In this document: one piece after another, positions 28,482 to 37,215 of the stretch
How positions within the stretch are numbered: the first letter of the stretch is position 1
Layout of the letters: each line of letters begins with the position of its first letter
The notes under the pieces: generated by a model
The model's input: only the letters and a program-made list of their open reading frames with translations
Databases searched by the model: none
What the model was told of the DNA's origin: nothing
Translations under genes and position numbers: made by a program
DNA from: Isoptericola luteus
GTDB taxonomy: Bacteria > Actinomycetota > Actinomycetes > Actinomycetales > Cellulomonadaceae
Direction of reading: 5' to 3'
Assembly (NCBI RefSeq): GCF_020297055.1
Contig: NZ_JAIXCQ010000009.1
Location: 1 to 64,000, forward strand
Length of the DNA stretch: 64,000 nt

Positions 28482-28844
28482 GTGCGGGCGGACGTGTGGC
28501 TGTGGGCGGTGCGGCTCTTCAAGAGCCGGTCGTCGTCCGCTGCGCTGCTGCGTTCCGGCCGGGTGCGGGTCAACGACGTCGTGGCCAAGCCGGCGACGTC
28601 GGTGGCCGTGGGGGACACCATCACCTGGCGCGACCCGCTGCGGGACCGCAAGGTCGTCGTCGTGGAGCTGCTGCCCAAGCGCGTGGGCGCACCCCTCGCG
28701 GTGAAGGCCTACCGGGACGAGAGCCCGCCCGTGCCCTCCCGCGAGGAGCGGGCGGCCGTGGGCCTGCGCGACCGCGGCGCCGGGCGTCCGACCAAGCGCG
28801 AGCGGCGCGAGATCGACAGGCTGCGCGGCACGCGCCGCGACTGA
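28482..28844 (+). CDS. S4 domain RNA-binding protein (Hsp15-like)
   Basis: A 120-residue protein. Residues 1-60 form an S4 RNA-binding motif ([44 protein letters not shown]), close to the E. coli Hsp15 type that rescues stalled 50S subunits by binding peptidyl-tRNA complexes. The C-terminal half is strongly basic and ends in a charged helix ([14 protein letters not shown]). GTG start, divergent from aspA with a 59-bp gap. Alone in its transcript as far as can be seen. Confidence 0.88.
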   Translation: MRADVWLWAVRLFKSRSSSAALLRSGRVRVNDVVAKPATSVAVGDTITWRDPLRDRKVVVVELLPKRVGAPLAVKAYRDESPPVPSREERAAVGLRDRGAGRPTKRERREIDRLRGTRRD

Positions 28845-28862
28845 CCCGCGCACTCCCCGACC

Positions 28863-28965
28863 TGTCAGGGCGACGTGCATGTTTGCGTGCACCTCGTCCT
28901 GACAACTCGCGGGCTCCCTGACCTGTCAGGACGACGTGCATGTTTGCGTGCACCTCGTCCTGACA
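28863..28965. repeat. Two tandem copies of a 42-nt palindromic element
   Basis: Copy one (28863-28904) and copy two (28924-28965) are 42 nt each, start with TGTCAGG and end with CCTGACA, and are spaced by 61 bp. Each folds into a long hairpin: TGTCAGGACGACGTGCA pairs with TGCACCTCGTCCTGACA around TGTTTGCG. The copies differ at one base. They fill the gap between the S4-domain gene and the dipeptidase gene. Related elements with the same length and ends lie at 47735-47776 and 47796-47837. Confidence 0.9.
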
Positions 28966-28999
28966 ACTCGGGCTCCGGGGCGGCGGGTAGCGTGCGGGG

Positions 29000-30195
<1,196 letters not shown>

Positions 30196-30202
<7 letters not shown>

Positions 30203-30215
30203 CGGGCGTCAGGCG
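30196..30215. terminator. Short bidirectional hairpin
   Basis: CGCCTGAC (30196-30203) and GTCAGGCG (30208-30215) form an 8-bp stem with a four-base loop spanning the stop codons of the two convergent genes. Confidence 0.5.
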
Positions 30216-30469
30216 GTGAGGGAGCGCCGCGACCAGCTCACGCCGAGCGTGCGGAGCACGTCCTGCGGGTCGCGCTGCGTCGCGTCGGAGTACGCGCGCA
30301 GGGACATCACCGACGCGGTGAGCATCGTCGTGATGACCTCCCGCGCCAGGCGCTGGTCCTCGCTCGCCTCGTCGAGCAGCTGCTGGACGATGCTCGACCG
30401 GATGCCCAGGTCGGGCTCCGTGCACGCCGTCAGCAACGCGATGGTCAACGACCCGGCATCCGTGTTCAT
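30209..30469 (-). CDS. Small hypothetical protein
   Basis: An 86-residue mostly helical protein beginning MNTDAGSLTIALLTACTEPD and ending LGVSWSRRSLTA, with a strong GGAGGGG site before the ATG, which supports real translation. No membrane segment or recognised motif; the central RLAREVITTMLTASVMSLRAYSDATQ helix is amphipathic. Family unknown to me. Convergent with the dipeptidase gene. Confidence 0.62.
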   Translation of the reverse strand: MNTDAGSLTIALLTACTEPDLGIRSSIVQQLLDEASEDQRLAREVITTMLTASVMSLRAYSDATQRDPQDVLRTLGVSWSRRSLTA

Positions 30470-30564
30470 GACAGCCCCCTCCGCATGACCCGATGTCCCG
30501 GTCTATCGCACGCGGCGGCGTCGCGCATGCCGAGACCGGTGTGCGGGCGGTCGGCGAGCTCCGG

Positions 30565-31116
30565 TCAGTCGTGCAGGATCCGTTGGAAGAGCACGTGATC
30601 CTGCCAGCTCCCCGCGATGCGGAGGTAGCGCGGCGCGACGCCGATCCGCTCGAACCCGGTGCGCTCGAGCACCTGCTGGGACGCGGCGTTGTGCAGCAGC
30701 GTGGCGGCCTGCACCCGGTGGAGCCCCAGGGCGTCCCGCGCGTGCGCGCACGCGGCGTCGACGGCGTCCGTCATGAGCCCGCGGCCCGCGAGCCGCCCGT
30801 CGATCCAGTAGCCCAGGTGGGTGTTGCAGAAGGCGCCGCGCACGATGTCGGACAGGTTGACGCGCCCGACGATCTCGCCGCCACGCTCCAGGACGAGCGG
30901 TTCCGAGCGCCCCGACGACCGCTCCAGGATCTGCACGGGGATCTGACGCGCGTGGTACTCGGCGGTGTAGAACGCGGCGGGCCGGGCGGGCTCCCACGGC
31001 TCGAGGTGGTCGCGGTTGCGCTCGTACGCGGCGGCCATCGCGGGGCCGTCGTCGCGGGTCAGCGAACGCAGGACGACGTCGCTGGTCAGGGGGATGTTCA
31101 CGGGGGTGTCGGGCAC
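30565..31116 (-). CDS. GNAT family N-acetyltransferase (RimJ/RimL type)
   Basis: A 183-residue acetyltransferase. The order VVLRSLTRDDGPAMAAAYERNRDHLEPWEP, GGEIVGRVNLSDI, HLGYWIDGRLAGRGLMTDAV (acetyl-CoA pyrophosphate loop, motif A) and ASQQVLERTGFERIGV is that of RimJ/RimL-like enzymes, which acetylate N-terminal alpha-amino groups of ribosomal proteins or small amines. GTG start. Followed on the same strand, in the upstream direction, by the acyltransferase gene after 51 bp. Confidence 0.9.
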   Translation of the reverse strand: MPDTPVNIPLTSDVVLRSLTRDDGPAMAAAYERNRDHLEPWEPARPAAFYTAEYHARQIPVQILERSSGRSEPLVLERGGEIVGRVNLSDIVRGAFCNTHLGYWIDGRLAGRGLMTDAVDAACAHARDALGLHRVQAATLLHNAASQQVLERTGFERIGVAPRYLRIAGSWQDHVLFQRILHD

Positions 31117-31167
31117 CCGGCGAGCCTATCCACCCCGGAGGCGTCCGGCCCCCACCGAAGGGCCCCG

Positions 31168-31770
31168 TCAGGAGTCGGCGGGTGCCTCGCCGTCGGGCGC
31201 GTCCTCGCCGCGCAGGCGGGGCTCGGTGCGCTTGTCCGGGTGGAAGCCCGCCTTGTCGGCGTAGAAGGCACGGACCGCGTCCATGTCGGTCCGGACGTCG
31301 CCGGTGAGGCGCAGGGTGAGCCCGAGGCCGGTCGTCATGGTCGTGCGGTCGACGTAGCCGAGGGTGACCGGGAGGTCGGCCGCCCGCGCGATGCGGTAGA
31401 AGCCGGACTTCCAGCCGTCTCCCGAGCGGGTGCCTTCGGGTGTGACGACGAGGTGGAAGACCTCGCCGCGCTGCATCCGGGCGAGCACGTCCTCCACGAC
31501 GCTGCTCGGGTCACGACGGTCTACCGGGATGCCGCCCAGGGCGCGCATGAGCGGCCCGCGCCAGCCGGTGAAGAGCGTGTGCTTGCCGAGCCAGCGGATG
31601 TCGAGGCCGAGCCGCCACGCGATGCCGAGCATGAGGACGAAGTCCCAGTTCGACGTGTGCGGGGCGCCGATGAGGATGCCCGTCTCCGTCGGTGCGGGCC
31701 GGCTGCGAAGGGTCCAGCGGCTGAGGCGCCAGTACACGCGAGCGAGGGCCCGCCGGAGTCTCCTGAGCAT
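31168..31770 (-). CDS. 1-acylglycerol-3-phosphate acyltransferase family protein
   Basis: A 200-residue PlsC-family acyltransferase. The catalytic HX4D motif is HTSNWD near residue 38, the substrate-binding block is VTPEGTRSGDGWKSGFYRIA near 108, and GGIPVDRR near 80 corresponds to motif II. No signal peptide and only weak membrane association, similar to short actinobacterial PlsC-like proteins of unknown acceptor. The C-terminal 25 residues are acidic and probably disordered. Same orientation as the acetyltransferase gene, possibly co-transcribed. Confidence 0.88.
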   Translation of the reverse strand: MLRRLRRALARVYWRLSRWTLRSRPAPTETGILIGAPHTSNWDFVLMLGIAWRLGLDIRWLGKHTLFTGWRGPLMRALGGIPVDRRDPSSVVEDVLARMQRGEVFHLVVTPEGTRSGDGWKSGFYRIARAADLPVTLGYVDRTTMTTGLGLTLRLTGDVRTDMDAVRAFYADKAGFHPDKRTEPRLRGEDAPDGEAPADS

Positions 31771-31873
31771 CGTGCGATCCTACCGGCCAGACAGGCCGCG
31801 GCCGGCGTCGGCGCCGTGGGCGGCCGGCGGGGGCTGTCGGAGGGCTGTCGGAGGGCAGGGGGATGCTGCCGGG

Positions 31874-32254
31874 ATGAGCCAGCACACGCACGGCATCCAT
31901 CACACCGTCGACTACCTCGAGCTCCCCGTGACCGACCTCGCGGCGGCGCAGGCGTTCTACGGCGCCGCGTTCGGGTGGGAGTTCGTCCCGTACGGCCCGC
32001 AGTACGCGGGCGTCCGCACGGCCGCGGAGCAGGCGCCCGCCGAGGCGGGCGGCCTGCGCCTCGCCGAGGCCTCCGAGATCGCCCGCGGCGGCCCGTTCGT
32101 CCTGCTGTACTCCGACGACCTCGACGCGACGCTCGCCGCGGTGACGGCCGCAGGCGGGCAGGTGGTGGACGGCCCGTACGAGTTCCCGGGCGGGCGGCGC
32201 TTCCACTTCCTCGACCCGAGCGGCAACGAGCTGGGGGTGTGGGCGACGTCCTGA
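31874..32254 (+). CDS. VOC family protein (glyoxalase-like)
   Basis: A 126-residue single-module vicinal-oxygen-chelate protein with two beta-alpha-beta-beta-beta units: VDYLELPVTDLAAAQAFYGAAFGWEF at the start and FHFLDPSGNELGVW at the end. The potential metal ligands His10, and the Glu in ELGVW, are present. Such proteins include glyoxalases, dioxygenases and antibiotic-binding proteins; the substrate is unknown. Divergent from the acyltransferase gene. Confidence 0.88.
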   Translation: MSQHTHGIHHTVDYLELPVTDLAAAQAFYGAAFGWEFVPYGPQYAGVRTAAEQAPAEAGGLRLAEASEIARGGPFVLLYSDDLDATLAAVTAAGGQVVDGPYEFPGGRRFHFLDPSGNELGVWATS

Positions 32255-32275
32255 CCTGCGCGGTCCCGGCGGGGG

Positions 32276-32600
32276 CTACTGCTCCGGCATCCAGACGCGC
32301 ATGGTCGAGGGGCCGCGGTTGCCCCACGCCTGGTAGCGCCCCATGTCCAGCGGGGGTGCGCCATGGGCAGGTCGAGCACGACCTCCTGGCCCGCGGCGGT
32401 CGCCCGCACGGGCGACGCGGCCCTCGCGCGGGTACTCCGTCGCCACCTCGAGCACGACGTCGCCGCCGGCCAGCGCGGGCGGACCGTCGGCGCAGGTCTC
32501 GGAGCAGGACCGGTCCGAGGGCAGCTCCCCGGCCGGCGCCGAAGGACTCGCCCTCGTGGTGCGCGCCCATGCCGCCGGTGAGGTAGGGCGACGGGCCAGG
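32276..32600 (-). pseudogene. Frameshifted remnant of an unidentified gene
   Basis: On the minus strand, protein-like segments follow one another in three frames: PYLTGGMGAHHEGESFGAG, then ELPSDRSCSETCADGPPALA and GGDVVLEVATEYPREGR, then TAAGQEVVLDLPMAHPR, then LDMGRYQAWGNRGPSTMRVW ending MPEQ and a stop at 32276-32278. Each switch needs a frameshift. I do not recognise the family; the ordered ending and the conserved-looking motifs indicate the C-terminal part of a once functional protein, not random sequence. It explains the 409 bp between the VOC gene and the next gene. Confidence 0.5.
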
Positions 32601-32663
32601 CTGGTCAGGGCCTGGCGGGGGGCACGACCGCAGGACGCGGAGCACGACCGGGCGAGGAGTCGG

Positions 32664-34085
32664 TCACCCGAACGCCGGGCCGCTGCCGATCTCGGCACCG
32701 TTGGCGCCGAACCAGGTGAGGACGGCGCCCTCCCACGGGTCGCCCCCGTCCGCGGGGTCGTCCTCGGCGTCACCATCGCCCCCGGCGGGGAGGTCCGCTC
32801 CCCAGGCCACCCAGTGGCCGTCGACGAGGTCCGCCTCGATCCTGGCGCCGGCGGCCGTCGTGACCTGGACCCGGCCGACGTTCGTCCCGGCGACCCCCAC
32901 GAGCGCCGCCGCCGGGCCGGAGGCACCGCCGACCACCGCGGTCGCCTCGGCCGGTGCCGGGCGCCCGGCGGGCAGCCGGCCGGACGTCTCCACGAGCCTG
33001 CCGTACGGGGCGTCGGCCTCCTGGAGGCACAGCACGAACTGGCGGGACCCGGGCGAGACGAGGAACGTCACGCCGTGGTCGCCGCGTCGCACCTCCAGGA
33101 CGGGGCGGCTCCCGGCCGTGCCCGCACCCGGCGCGCAGGCGGCGCGCCGGGCGTCCGCGAGCGCGCTGGTGCCCGTGCTCGTGCCCGAATCGGCGTCCGC
33201 CCAGGCGGCGTCGAGGGGGAACGACCGGGTCGAGCCGTCCGCGAGCCTCGCGACGAGGGTCACCACGGCGTCCTCCGGCAGGTCACCGGGGCCGAAGAAC
33301 GCGGACCAGTAGCCGTCGTCGGTCAGGCGGGCCTCGGCCTGCATCCCCTGGGTGCTCGTCACCGAGCCGTCCGGGTCGTCGCTCCACTCGGCGGTCACCT
33401 CGACCGCGTCGACCTCCGCGCCCGCCGTGCCCCACAGCGCGGACCACTCCCCGAGCTCCGTGCCCCGTGGGACGACCTCCTGGGGTCCGGATGCGGCGGG
33501 GGCCGTTCCCGACCAGACGGCGGTCGTGCTCGTCCCCTCGCCGAGCGCGCAGAATCCCGCGATCCTGCCGTCCGCGAGGGACAGGAGCGTGAGGTCGGCC
33601 GCCGACCACCGCTCGTGCGCGATCGTGCGCCACTGCGGCTCGGCGACGAGCCCGCCCGGGATCGCCTCCGCCGTGAGCAGGTCCGCGCACGTCTGGACCG
33701 GCGACGCCGGGGTCAGGTCGGGCCCGGCCGGGGAGACGAGGAGCACCCCGGCGGCCACCACGCCGACCCCCGCAGCGGCAGCGCCCAGCACGGCGCCGCG
33801 GTGCCGGGCGGTGTGATGCCGGGTCGTGCGGCGGCGGCCGTCCTCCGCGTGGTCCACGAGGTCCACCCGCACCCGGTCGTCCACGAGGTCGACGACGTGG
33901 GCCCCACCGCCCGCCGGTCCGCGCGGGCCCGCGGAGCCGTCGTGGTCGATCGCGGCCTGGAGCGCGGTACGGGCTGCCGCGAGCCTGGCCGGGTCGGGGG
34001 CCTCGGCCGGGGCGAGCCGGCCGAGCCGCTGCTCGAGCCGTTGGCCGTGCCGCTGTCCGGTGGTGTCGGCGCCGTCGTCGGTCAT
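32664..34085 (-). CDS. Membrane protein linked to an ECF sigma factor (putative anti-sigma)
   Basis: A 473-residue protein: a cytoplasmic N-terminal part of about 110 residues (LEQRLGRLAPAEAPDPARLAAARTALQAAI), one membrane helix (AVLGAAAAGVGVVAAGVLLV near 120) and an extracellular beta-rich part of about 340 residues with scattered cysteines. It has no zinc-finger motif. Its ATG overlaps the stop of an ECF sigma factor gene (ATGA), so it is probably the partner that regulates it, as the topology of anti-sigma factors suggests (inference). No named domain is visible in the outer part. Confidence 0.8.
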   Translation of the reverse strand: MTDDGADTTGQRHGQRLEQRLGRLAPAEAPDPARLAAARTALQAAIDHDGSAGPRGPAGGGAHVVDLVDDRVRVDLVDHAEDGRRRTTRHHTARHRGAVLGAAAAGVGVVAAGVLLVSPAGPDLTPASPVQTCADLLTAEAIPGGLVAEPQWRTIAHERWSAADLTLLSLADGRIAGFCALGEGTSTTAVWSGTAPAASGPQEVVPRGTELGEWSALWGTAGAEVDAVEVTAEWSDDPDGSVTSTQGMQAEARLTDDGYWSAFFGPGDLPEDAVVTLVARLADGSTRSFPLDAAWADADSGTSTGTSALADARRAACAPGAGTAGSRPVLEVRRGDHGVTFLVSPGSRQFVLCLQEADAPYGRLVETSGRLPAGRPAPAEATAVVGGASGPAAALVGVAGTNVGRVQVTTAAGARIEADLVDGHWVAWGADLPAGGDGDAEDDPADGGDPWEGAVLTWFGANGAEIGSGPAFG

Positions 34086-34648
34086 GCGGACCTCCTCGCG
34101 GACGTGGCGGGCCTGGACGGGCGCCCGGCCGCCGGGGCGGTGCCGACGTCCGCAGCGGAGGCGAGCCGACGACGGGCGCGATGCAGCCGGACGTGGAACG
34201 CCGCCGTCGTGCAGTCGGCGACGTCGGCCGCCTCGGCGGGGGCCAGGCCGTCCCAGGCGACCAGCAGGATCGCCTCGCGCTCGCGGGCCGTCAGGCGGGC
34301 CAGGCCGCGCAGCAGCACGTCACGCTCGGCGGCCAGCGACTCGGGCGCGCCGTCGGGCAGCGGGGACGAAGCCTCCAGCAGGGTGAGCTCGTCGGTGAGG
34401 ACCCGCCGACGCCGGGCGGACCGCCGCGCGGTGCGCACGTGGTTGCGCGCCACGACCAGCAGCCACGGCAGCGCCGGGTCGGGCACGTCGGCGATGCGGC
34501 GCCAGGCGACGAGGAACGTCTCGGACACCACGTCCTGCGCGGTGTCGGGGTCGGTGTGGCGCAACGCGTACGCCTGGACGCGGACGGCGTGGTCGTCCCA
34601 CAGCGCGGCCAGCCGGGCGCGCGGCGACACCTCGTCGGGGATGCTCAC
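34082..34648 (-). CDS. ECF-type RNA polymerase sigma factor
   Basis: A 188-residue sigma-70 family protein with only regions 2 and 4. Region 2: ARLAALWDDHAVRVQAYALRHTDPDTAQDVVSETFLVAWRRIADVP; region 4: LTAREREAILLVAWDGLAPAEAADVADCTTAAFHVRLHRARRRL, the latter a helix-turn-helix for -35 recognition. GTG start giving VSIPDEVSPRARL. Translationally coupled to the downstream membrane protein, its presumed anti-sigma. Resembles the SigK/SigE-like actinobacterial ECFs; the regulon cannot be told. Confidence 0.9.
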   Translation of the reverse strand: MSIPDEVSPRARLAALWDDHAVRVQAYALRHTDPDTAQDVVSETFLVAWRRIADVPDPALPWLLVVARNHVRTARRSARRRRVLTDELTLLEASSPLPDGAPESLAAERDVLLRGLARLTAREREAILLVAWDGLAPAEAADVADCTTAAFHVRLHRARRRLASAADVGTAPAAGRPSRPATSARRSA

Positions 34649-34726
34649 ACCACGTAGTGTCCCCGCGGCGGCCGGACTTACGCGCGACCGCCCACCCGGT
34701 GACGCGCGGTGTGCCACCATGCCCGC

Positions 34727-35203
34727 ATGACGACGGTGACGCTGCGGCCGATGACGCCCGCCGAGTTCGAGCGGTGGCAGGTCGTGCTCACGGAGGACTA
34801 CGCGCGGGAGCAGGTCGCCTCGGGCCGGTGGCCCCGCGAGGGAGCGGTGCAGCGCGCGCGGGAGGAGAACGCGGGCATGCTGCCCCAGGGCATCGACACG
34901 CCGCGCATGCTCGTCCTGCGGGGCGAGGACGCCGACGGCGAGGACGTCGGCCGGGCGTGGGTCGCCCTGGACGGCCCCCGCGGGATGACGGGCAGCGCGT
35001 TCCTCTACGACATCGAGGTCGTCGAGGGGCGCAGGGGCCGCGGGTACGGGCGCGCGCTCCTCGCCGCGGTCGAGGACGCCGCACGGCAGGCCGGTGCCAC
35101 CACCCTGGAGCTCAACGTCTTCGGGCAGAACCGCACGGCCGTCGCCCTGTACGACTCGGCCGGGTACGCCGTCGTCACCCAGCAGATGCGCAAGCAGCTC
35201 TGA
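34727..35203 (+). CDS. GNAT family N-acetyltransferase
   Basis: A 158-residue acetyltransferase starting MTTVTLRPMTPAEFERWQ. The acetyl-CoA site is visible in LYDIEVVEGRRGRGYGRALLAAVEDAARQAGATTLELNVFGQNRTAVALYDSAGY, which reads as motifs A and B. The N-terminal REEN.GMLPQG block is shared by a common actinobacterial GNAT subgroup. Substrate unknown. Divergent from the ECF sigma factor gene (78 bp). Confidence 0.9.
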   Translation: MTTVTLRPMTPAEFERWQVVLTEDYAREQVASGRWPREGAVQRAREENAGMLPQGIDTPRMLVLRGEDADGEDVGRAWVALDGPRGMTGSAFLYDIEVVEGRRGRGYGRALLAAVEDAARQAGATTLELNVFGQNRTAVALYDSAGYAVVTQQMRKQL

Positions 35204-35241
35204 CGACGCCCGGGCGGCGGCGGGTCTGGAACCCTGGGGGC

Positions 35242-35904
35242 ATGCGACTCCTCCTGCTGCGCCACGGCCAGACCCCGGCGAACGTGGCCGGGCTGCTCGA
35301 CACGGGTGCCCCCGGGCCCGCGCTGACCGCCGTCGGCGAGCGGCAGGCCGCCGCCGTCCCCCTCGCGCTGCGCGACCGGCCGATCGGGGCGCTCGCGGTC
35401 TCCTCGCTCCTGCGGACATCGCTCACCGTCGCGCCGCTGGCCCATGACCGTGGCGTCCGGCCGCTGATGCTCGCGGGGCTGAACGAGATCGAGGCGGGGG
35501 ACCTGGAGATGTCGGCGGACCACGCCGACCACTACGTCTACCTGGGGACGGTGTTCGCCTGGGCGCGCGGGGAACACGACCGCCGCATGCCGGGCGGCCC
35601 GGACGGGCGTGCGTTCCTCGGGCGTTTCGACCGCGCGGTGGAGCGGCTCGCGGGCCTCGGGGAGGACGTCGTCCTCGCGGTGTCCCACGGTGCGGCGATC
35701 CGCTCGTGGGCGAGCGCGCGCGTCCGGGGTCTCGACGTCGACGAGGTCGAGCACACGCCACTGGCCAACACGGGCCTCATCGAGGCCGAGGGCGACCCTG
35801 ACGCCGGGTGGCGGCTGGTCGACTGGCAGCGCGAGCCCGTCGGCGGCGCGCACCTCGAGCCCGTCGTCGCGGACGACCCCACGGGCGAGCCCATCGACGA
35901 GTGA
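35242..35904 (+). CDS. Histidine phosphatase family protein
   Basis: A 220-residue phosphoglycerate-mutase-like phosphatase: [20 protein letters not shown] holds the catalytic His of the RHG motif near residue 8, [11 protein letters not shown] near 54 the phosphate-binding Arg, [10 protein letters not shown] near 80 the proton donor Glu, and [17 protein letters not shown] near 142 the second His. The substrate is not clear. It follows the acetyltransferase gene by 38 bp in the same direction. Confidence 0.9.
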   Translation: MRLLLLRHGQTPANVAGLLDTGAPGPALTAVGERQAAAVPLALRDRPIGALAVSSLLRTSLTVAPLAHDRGVRPLMLAGLNEIEAGDLEMSADHADHYVYLGTVFAWARGEHDRRMPGGPDGRAFLGRFDRAVERLAGLGEDVVLAVSHGAAIRSWASARVRGLDVDEVEHTPLANTGLIEAEGDPDAGWRLVDWQREPVGGAHLEPVVADDPTGEPIDE

Positions 35905-36005
35905 GCGACCGGGCGGAGGCCGGCGGACGTCGTCCGTGGCGGCTCGCACCGAGCTCGTCGGGGACACTGGATGACAGCACACGTCGCCCACTGAAGGAGT
36001 CCACG

Positions 36006-36956
36006 GTGACCCAGGGAATTGTCCGATGGTTCGACGCCGACCGAGGGTTCGGGTTCATCGACCTCGGGAACGAGGCCGAGGACCTGTTCGTCCACGCGTC
36101 CGAGATCGTCGGCGACGACGGGCCGAAGCTGCTCCGCGAGGGGCAGGTCGTCGAGTTCGAGGTGGGCGAGGGGGACCGGGGCCCGCAGGCGCGCCGCGTC
36201 CGTGTCACGGGCGACCTGGCCGCCGACGCGACCGTGGGCGTGCTCGGCACCGTCGCCTGGTACGAGCCGGCCAAGGGATACGGCTTCGTCACGCCCGACG
36301 ACGCCCGCGGCGAGATCTTCGTGCACAGCTCGGCCATCGTCACCGGCGGCGTGATCACGGAGGGGCAGCGGGTGGCATTCCTCGTCGTCGAGGGGGAGAA
36401 GGGGCCGCAGGCGGACCACCTGCTGCCGCTCGCGGCGGAGCCCGCACGGCCCGCGTCCGACGGCGCGGACGGCACCGTCTCCTGGTACGACGACGTCAAG
36501 GGCTTCGGGTTCATCGCCCCCGACACGGGCGGCGAGGACGTGTTCGTCCACGTCAAGGCGCTCGGCCCGGGGCTGTCCGAGCTCTCCGAGGGGGCGCGGG
36601 TCACGTACGACGTCGTCGACGGCGACAAGGGGCCGAACGCCCGCCACGTGCAGCTCGTCCGGGGCTCCGGGGGCGCTCGCGGGGGCACCCGTGGGGGCAC
36701 GGACCGCACGGACCGCGGCCGGCCGGGCCGTGCCGCGGCGTCCGACGGGCCCGTACGGGGCGGAGTGGGCACGGTCGCGCGCTACGACGCGGACCGGGGC
36801 TTCGGCTTCATCACCCCCGACGCCGGGGGTGCGGACCTGTTCGTGCACGTGTCGGTCGTGCGGGACGCCGAGTTCCTGGAGGAGGGTGACCGGGTCCGCT
36901 TCAAGGTGCGGCAGAGCGACCGGGGCCCGCAGGCCGACGGCGTCGAGCTGATCTGA
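36006..36956 (+). CDS. Protein with four tandem cold-shock domains
   Basis: A 316-residue protein of four cold-shock (CSD) beta-barrels: residues 2-68 ([16 protein letters not shown]...DLFVHAS), about 79-143 ([16 protein letters not shown]...EIFVHSS), about 155-218 ([16 protein letters not shown]...DVFVHVK) and 254-316 ([16 protein letters not shown]...LFVHVS). Each has the RNP1 (KGFGF) and RNP2 (FVH) RNA/ssDNA-binding motifs. A basic RG-rich linker (219-253) separates domains three and four. Bacterial CspA proteins normally have one 65-70 residue domain; four in one chain recall eukaryotic CSDE1/UNR. GTG start with AAGGAG 5-6 bases upstream. Likely an RNA chaperone or translation regulator (inference). 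It lies 259 bp before dnaK. Confidence 0.93.
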   Translation: MTQGIVRWFDADRGFGFIDLGNEAEDLFVHASEIVGDDGPKLLREGQVVEFEVGEGDRGPQARRVRVTGDLAADATVGVLGTVAWYEPAKGYGFVTPDDARGEIFVHSSAIVTGGVITEGQRVAFLVVEGEKGPQADHLLPLAAEPARPASDGADGTVSWYDDVKGFGFIAPDTGGEDVFVHVKALGPGLSELSEGARVTYDVVDGDKGPNARHVQLVRGSGGARGGTRGGTDRTDRGRPGRAAASDGPVRGGVGTVARYDADRGFGFITPDAGGADLFVHVSVVRDAEFLEEGDRVRFKVRQSDRGPQADGVELI

Positions 36957-37083
36957 GCGGGGCCGCCGGCCTGGGAAGGCTTCGTCGTGTGTCGTCGGGG
37001 TGCGAGGCGCCTGCTGAGGTTCGGCAGTTCGCTCCTGGTGAACGGTGCCCTTGGCCTGCGGGAACAACCGCCGCGCGAACGAG

Positions 37084-37104
37084 GTTGAGCCAAGCAGACT
37101 CAAC
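37084..37104. promoter_or_regulatory. Upstream HAIR-like box (HspR operator)
   Basis: GTTGAGC-N7-ACTCAAC, close to the HAIR consensus CTTGAGT-N7-ACTCAAG. It lies about 60 bp upstream of the second box, before the dnaK promoter. The stretch 36957-37083 before it shows no gene. Confidence 0.7.
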
Positions 37105-37119
37105 TTGGGCCGCTGTGGC

Positions 37120-37148
37120 TTGCACCTCGTGCCGCCGCGACTTACCTT
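37120..37148 (+). promoter_or_regulatory. Putative dnaK promoter
   Basis: TTGCAC (37120-37125) and TACCTT (37143-37148) are spaced by 17 bp; the -10 overlaps the downstream HAIR box, so HspR would exclude RNA polymerase. Confidence 0.45.
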
Positions 37149-37166
37149 GAGTGCAGACGACTCAAC
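37146..37166. promoter_or_regulatory. HAIR box (HspR operator) of the dnaK operon
   Basis: CTTGAGT-N7-ACTCAAC matches the HAIR consensus at 13 of 14 arm positions. HspR, encoded by the last gene of the operon, binds such sites with DnaK as corepressor in Streptomyces and Mycobacterium; heat frees the site. Confidence 0.88.
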
Positions 37167-37215
37167 CTCAGTGCCTCGGGACCCGGGGCGCGTCCACGAC
37201 ATGGAGGCAGCACAC

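Noticed and set aside
28863-28965. The tandem palindromes as simple rho-independent terminators
   Set aside because: They have no T-tract, are duplicated, and the same element occurs between divergent genes where a terminator makes no sense.
36957-37083. A small minus-strand gene upstream of dnaK
   Set aside because: The frame is short, Arg/Pro-rich and covers the HAIR boxes; no ribosome site is visible.
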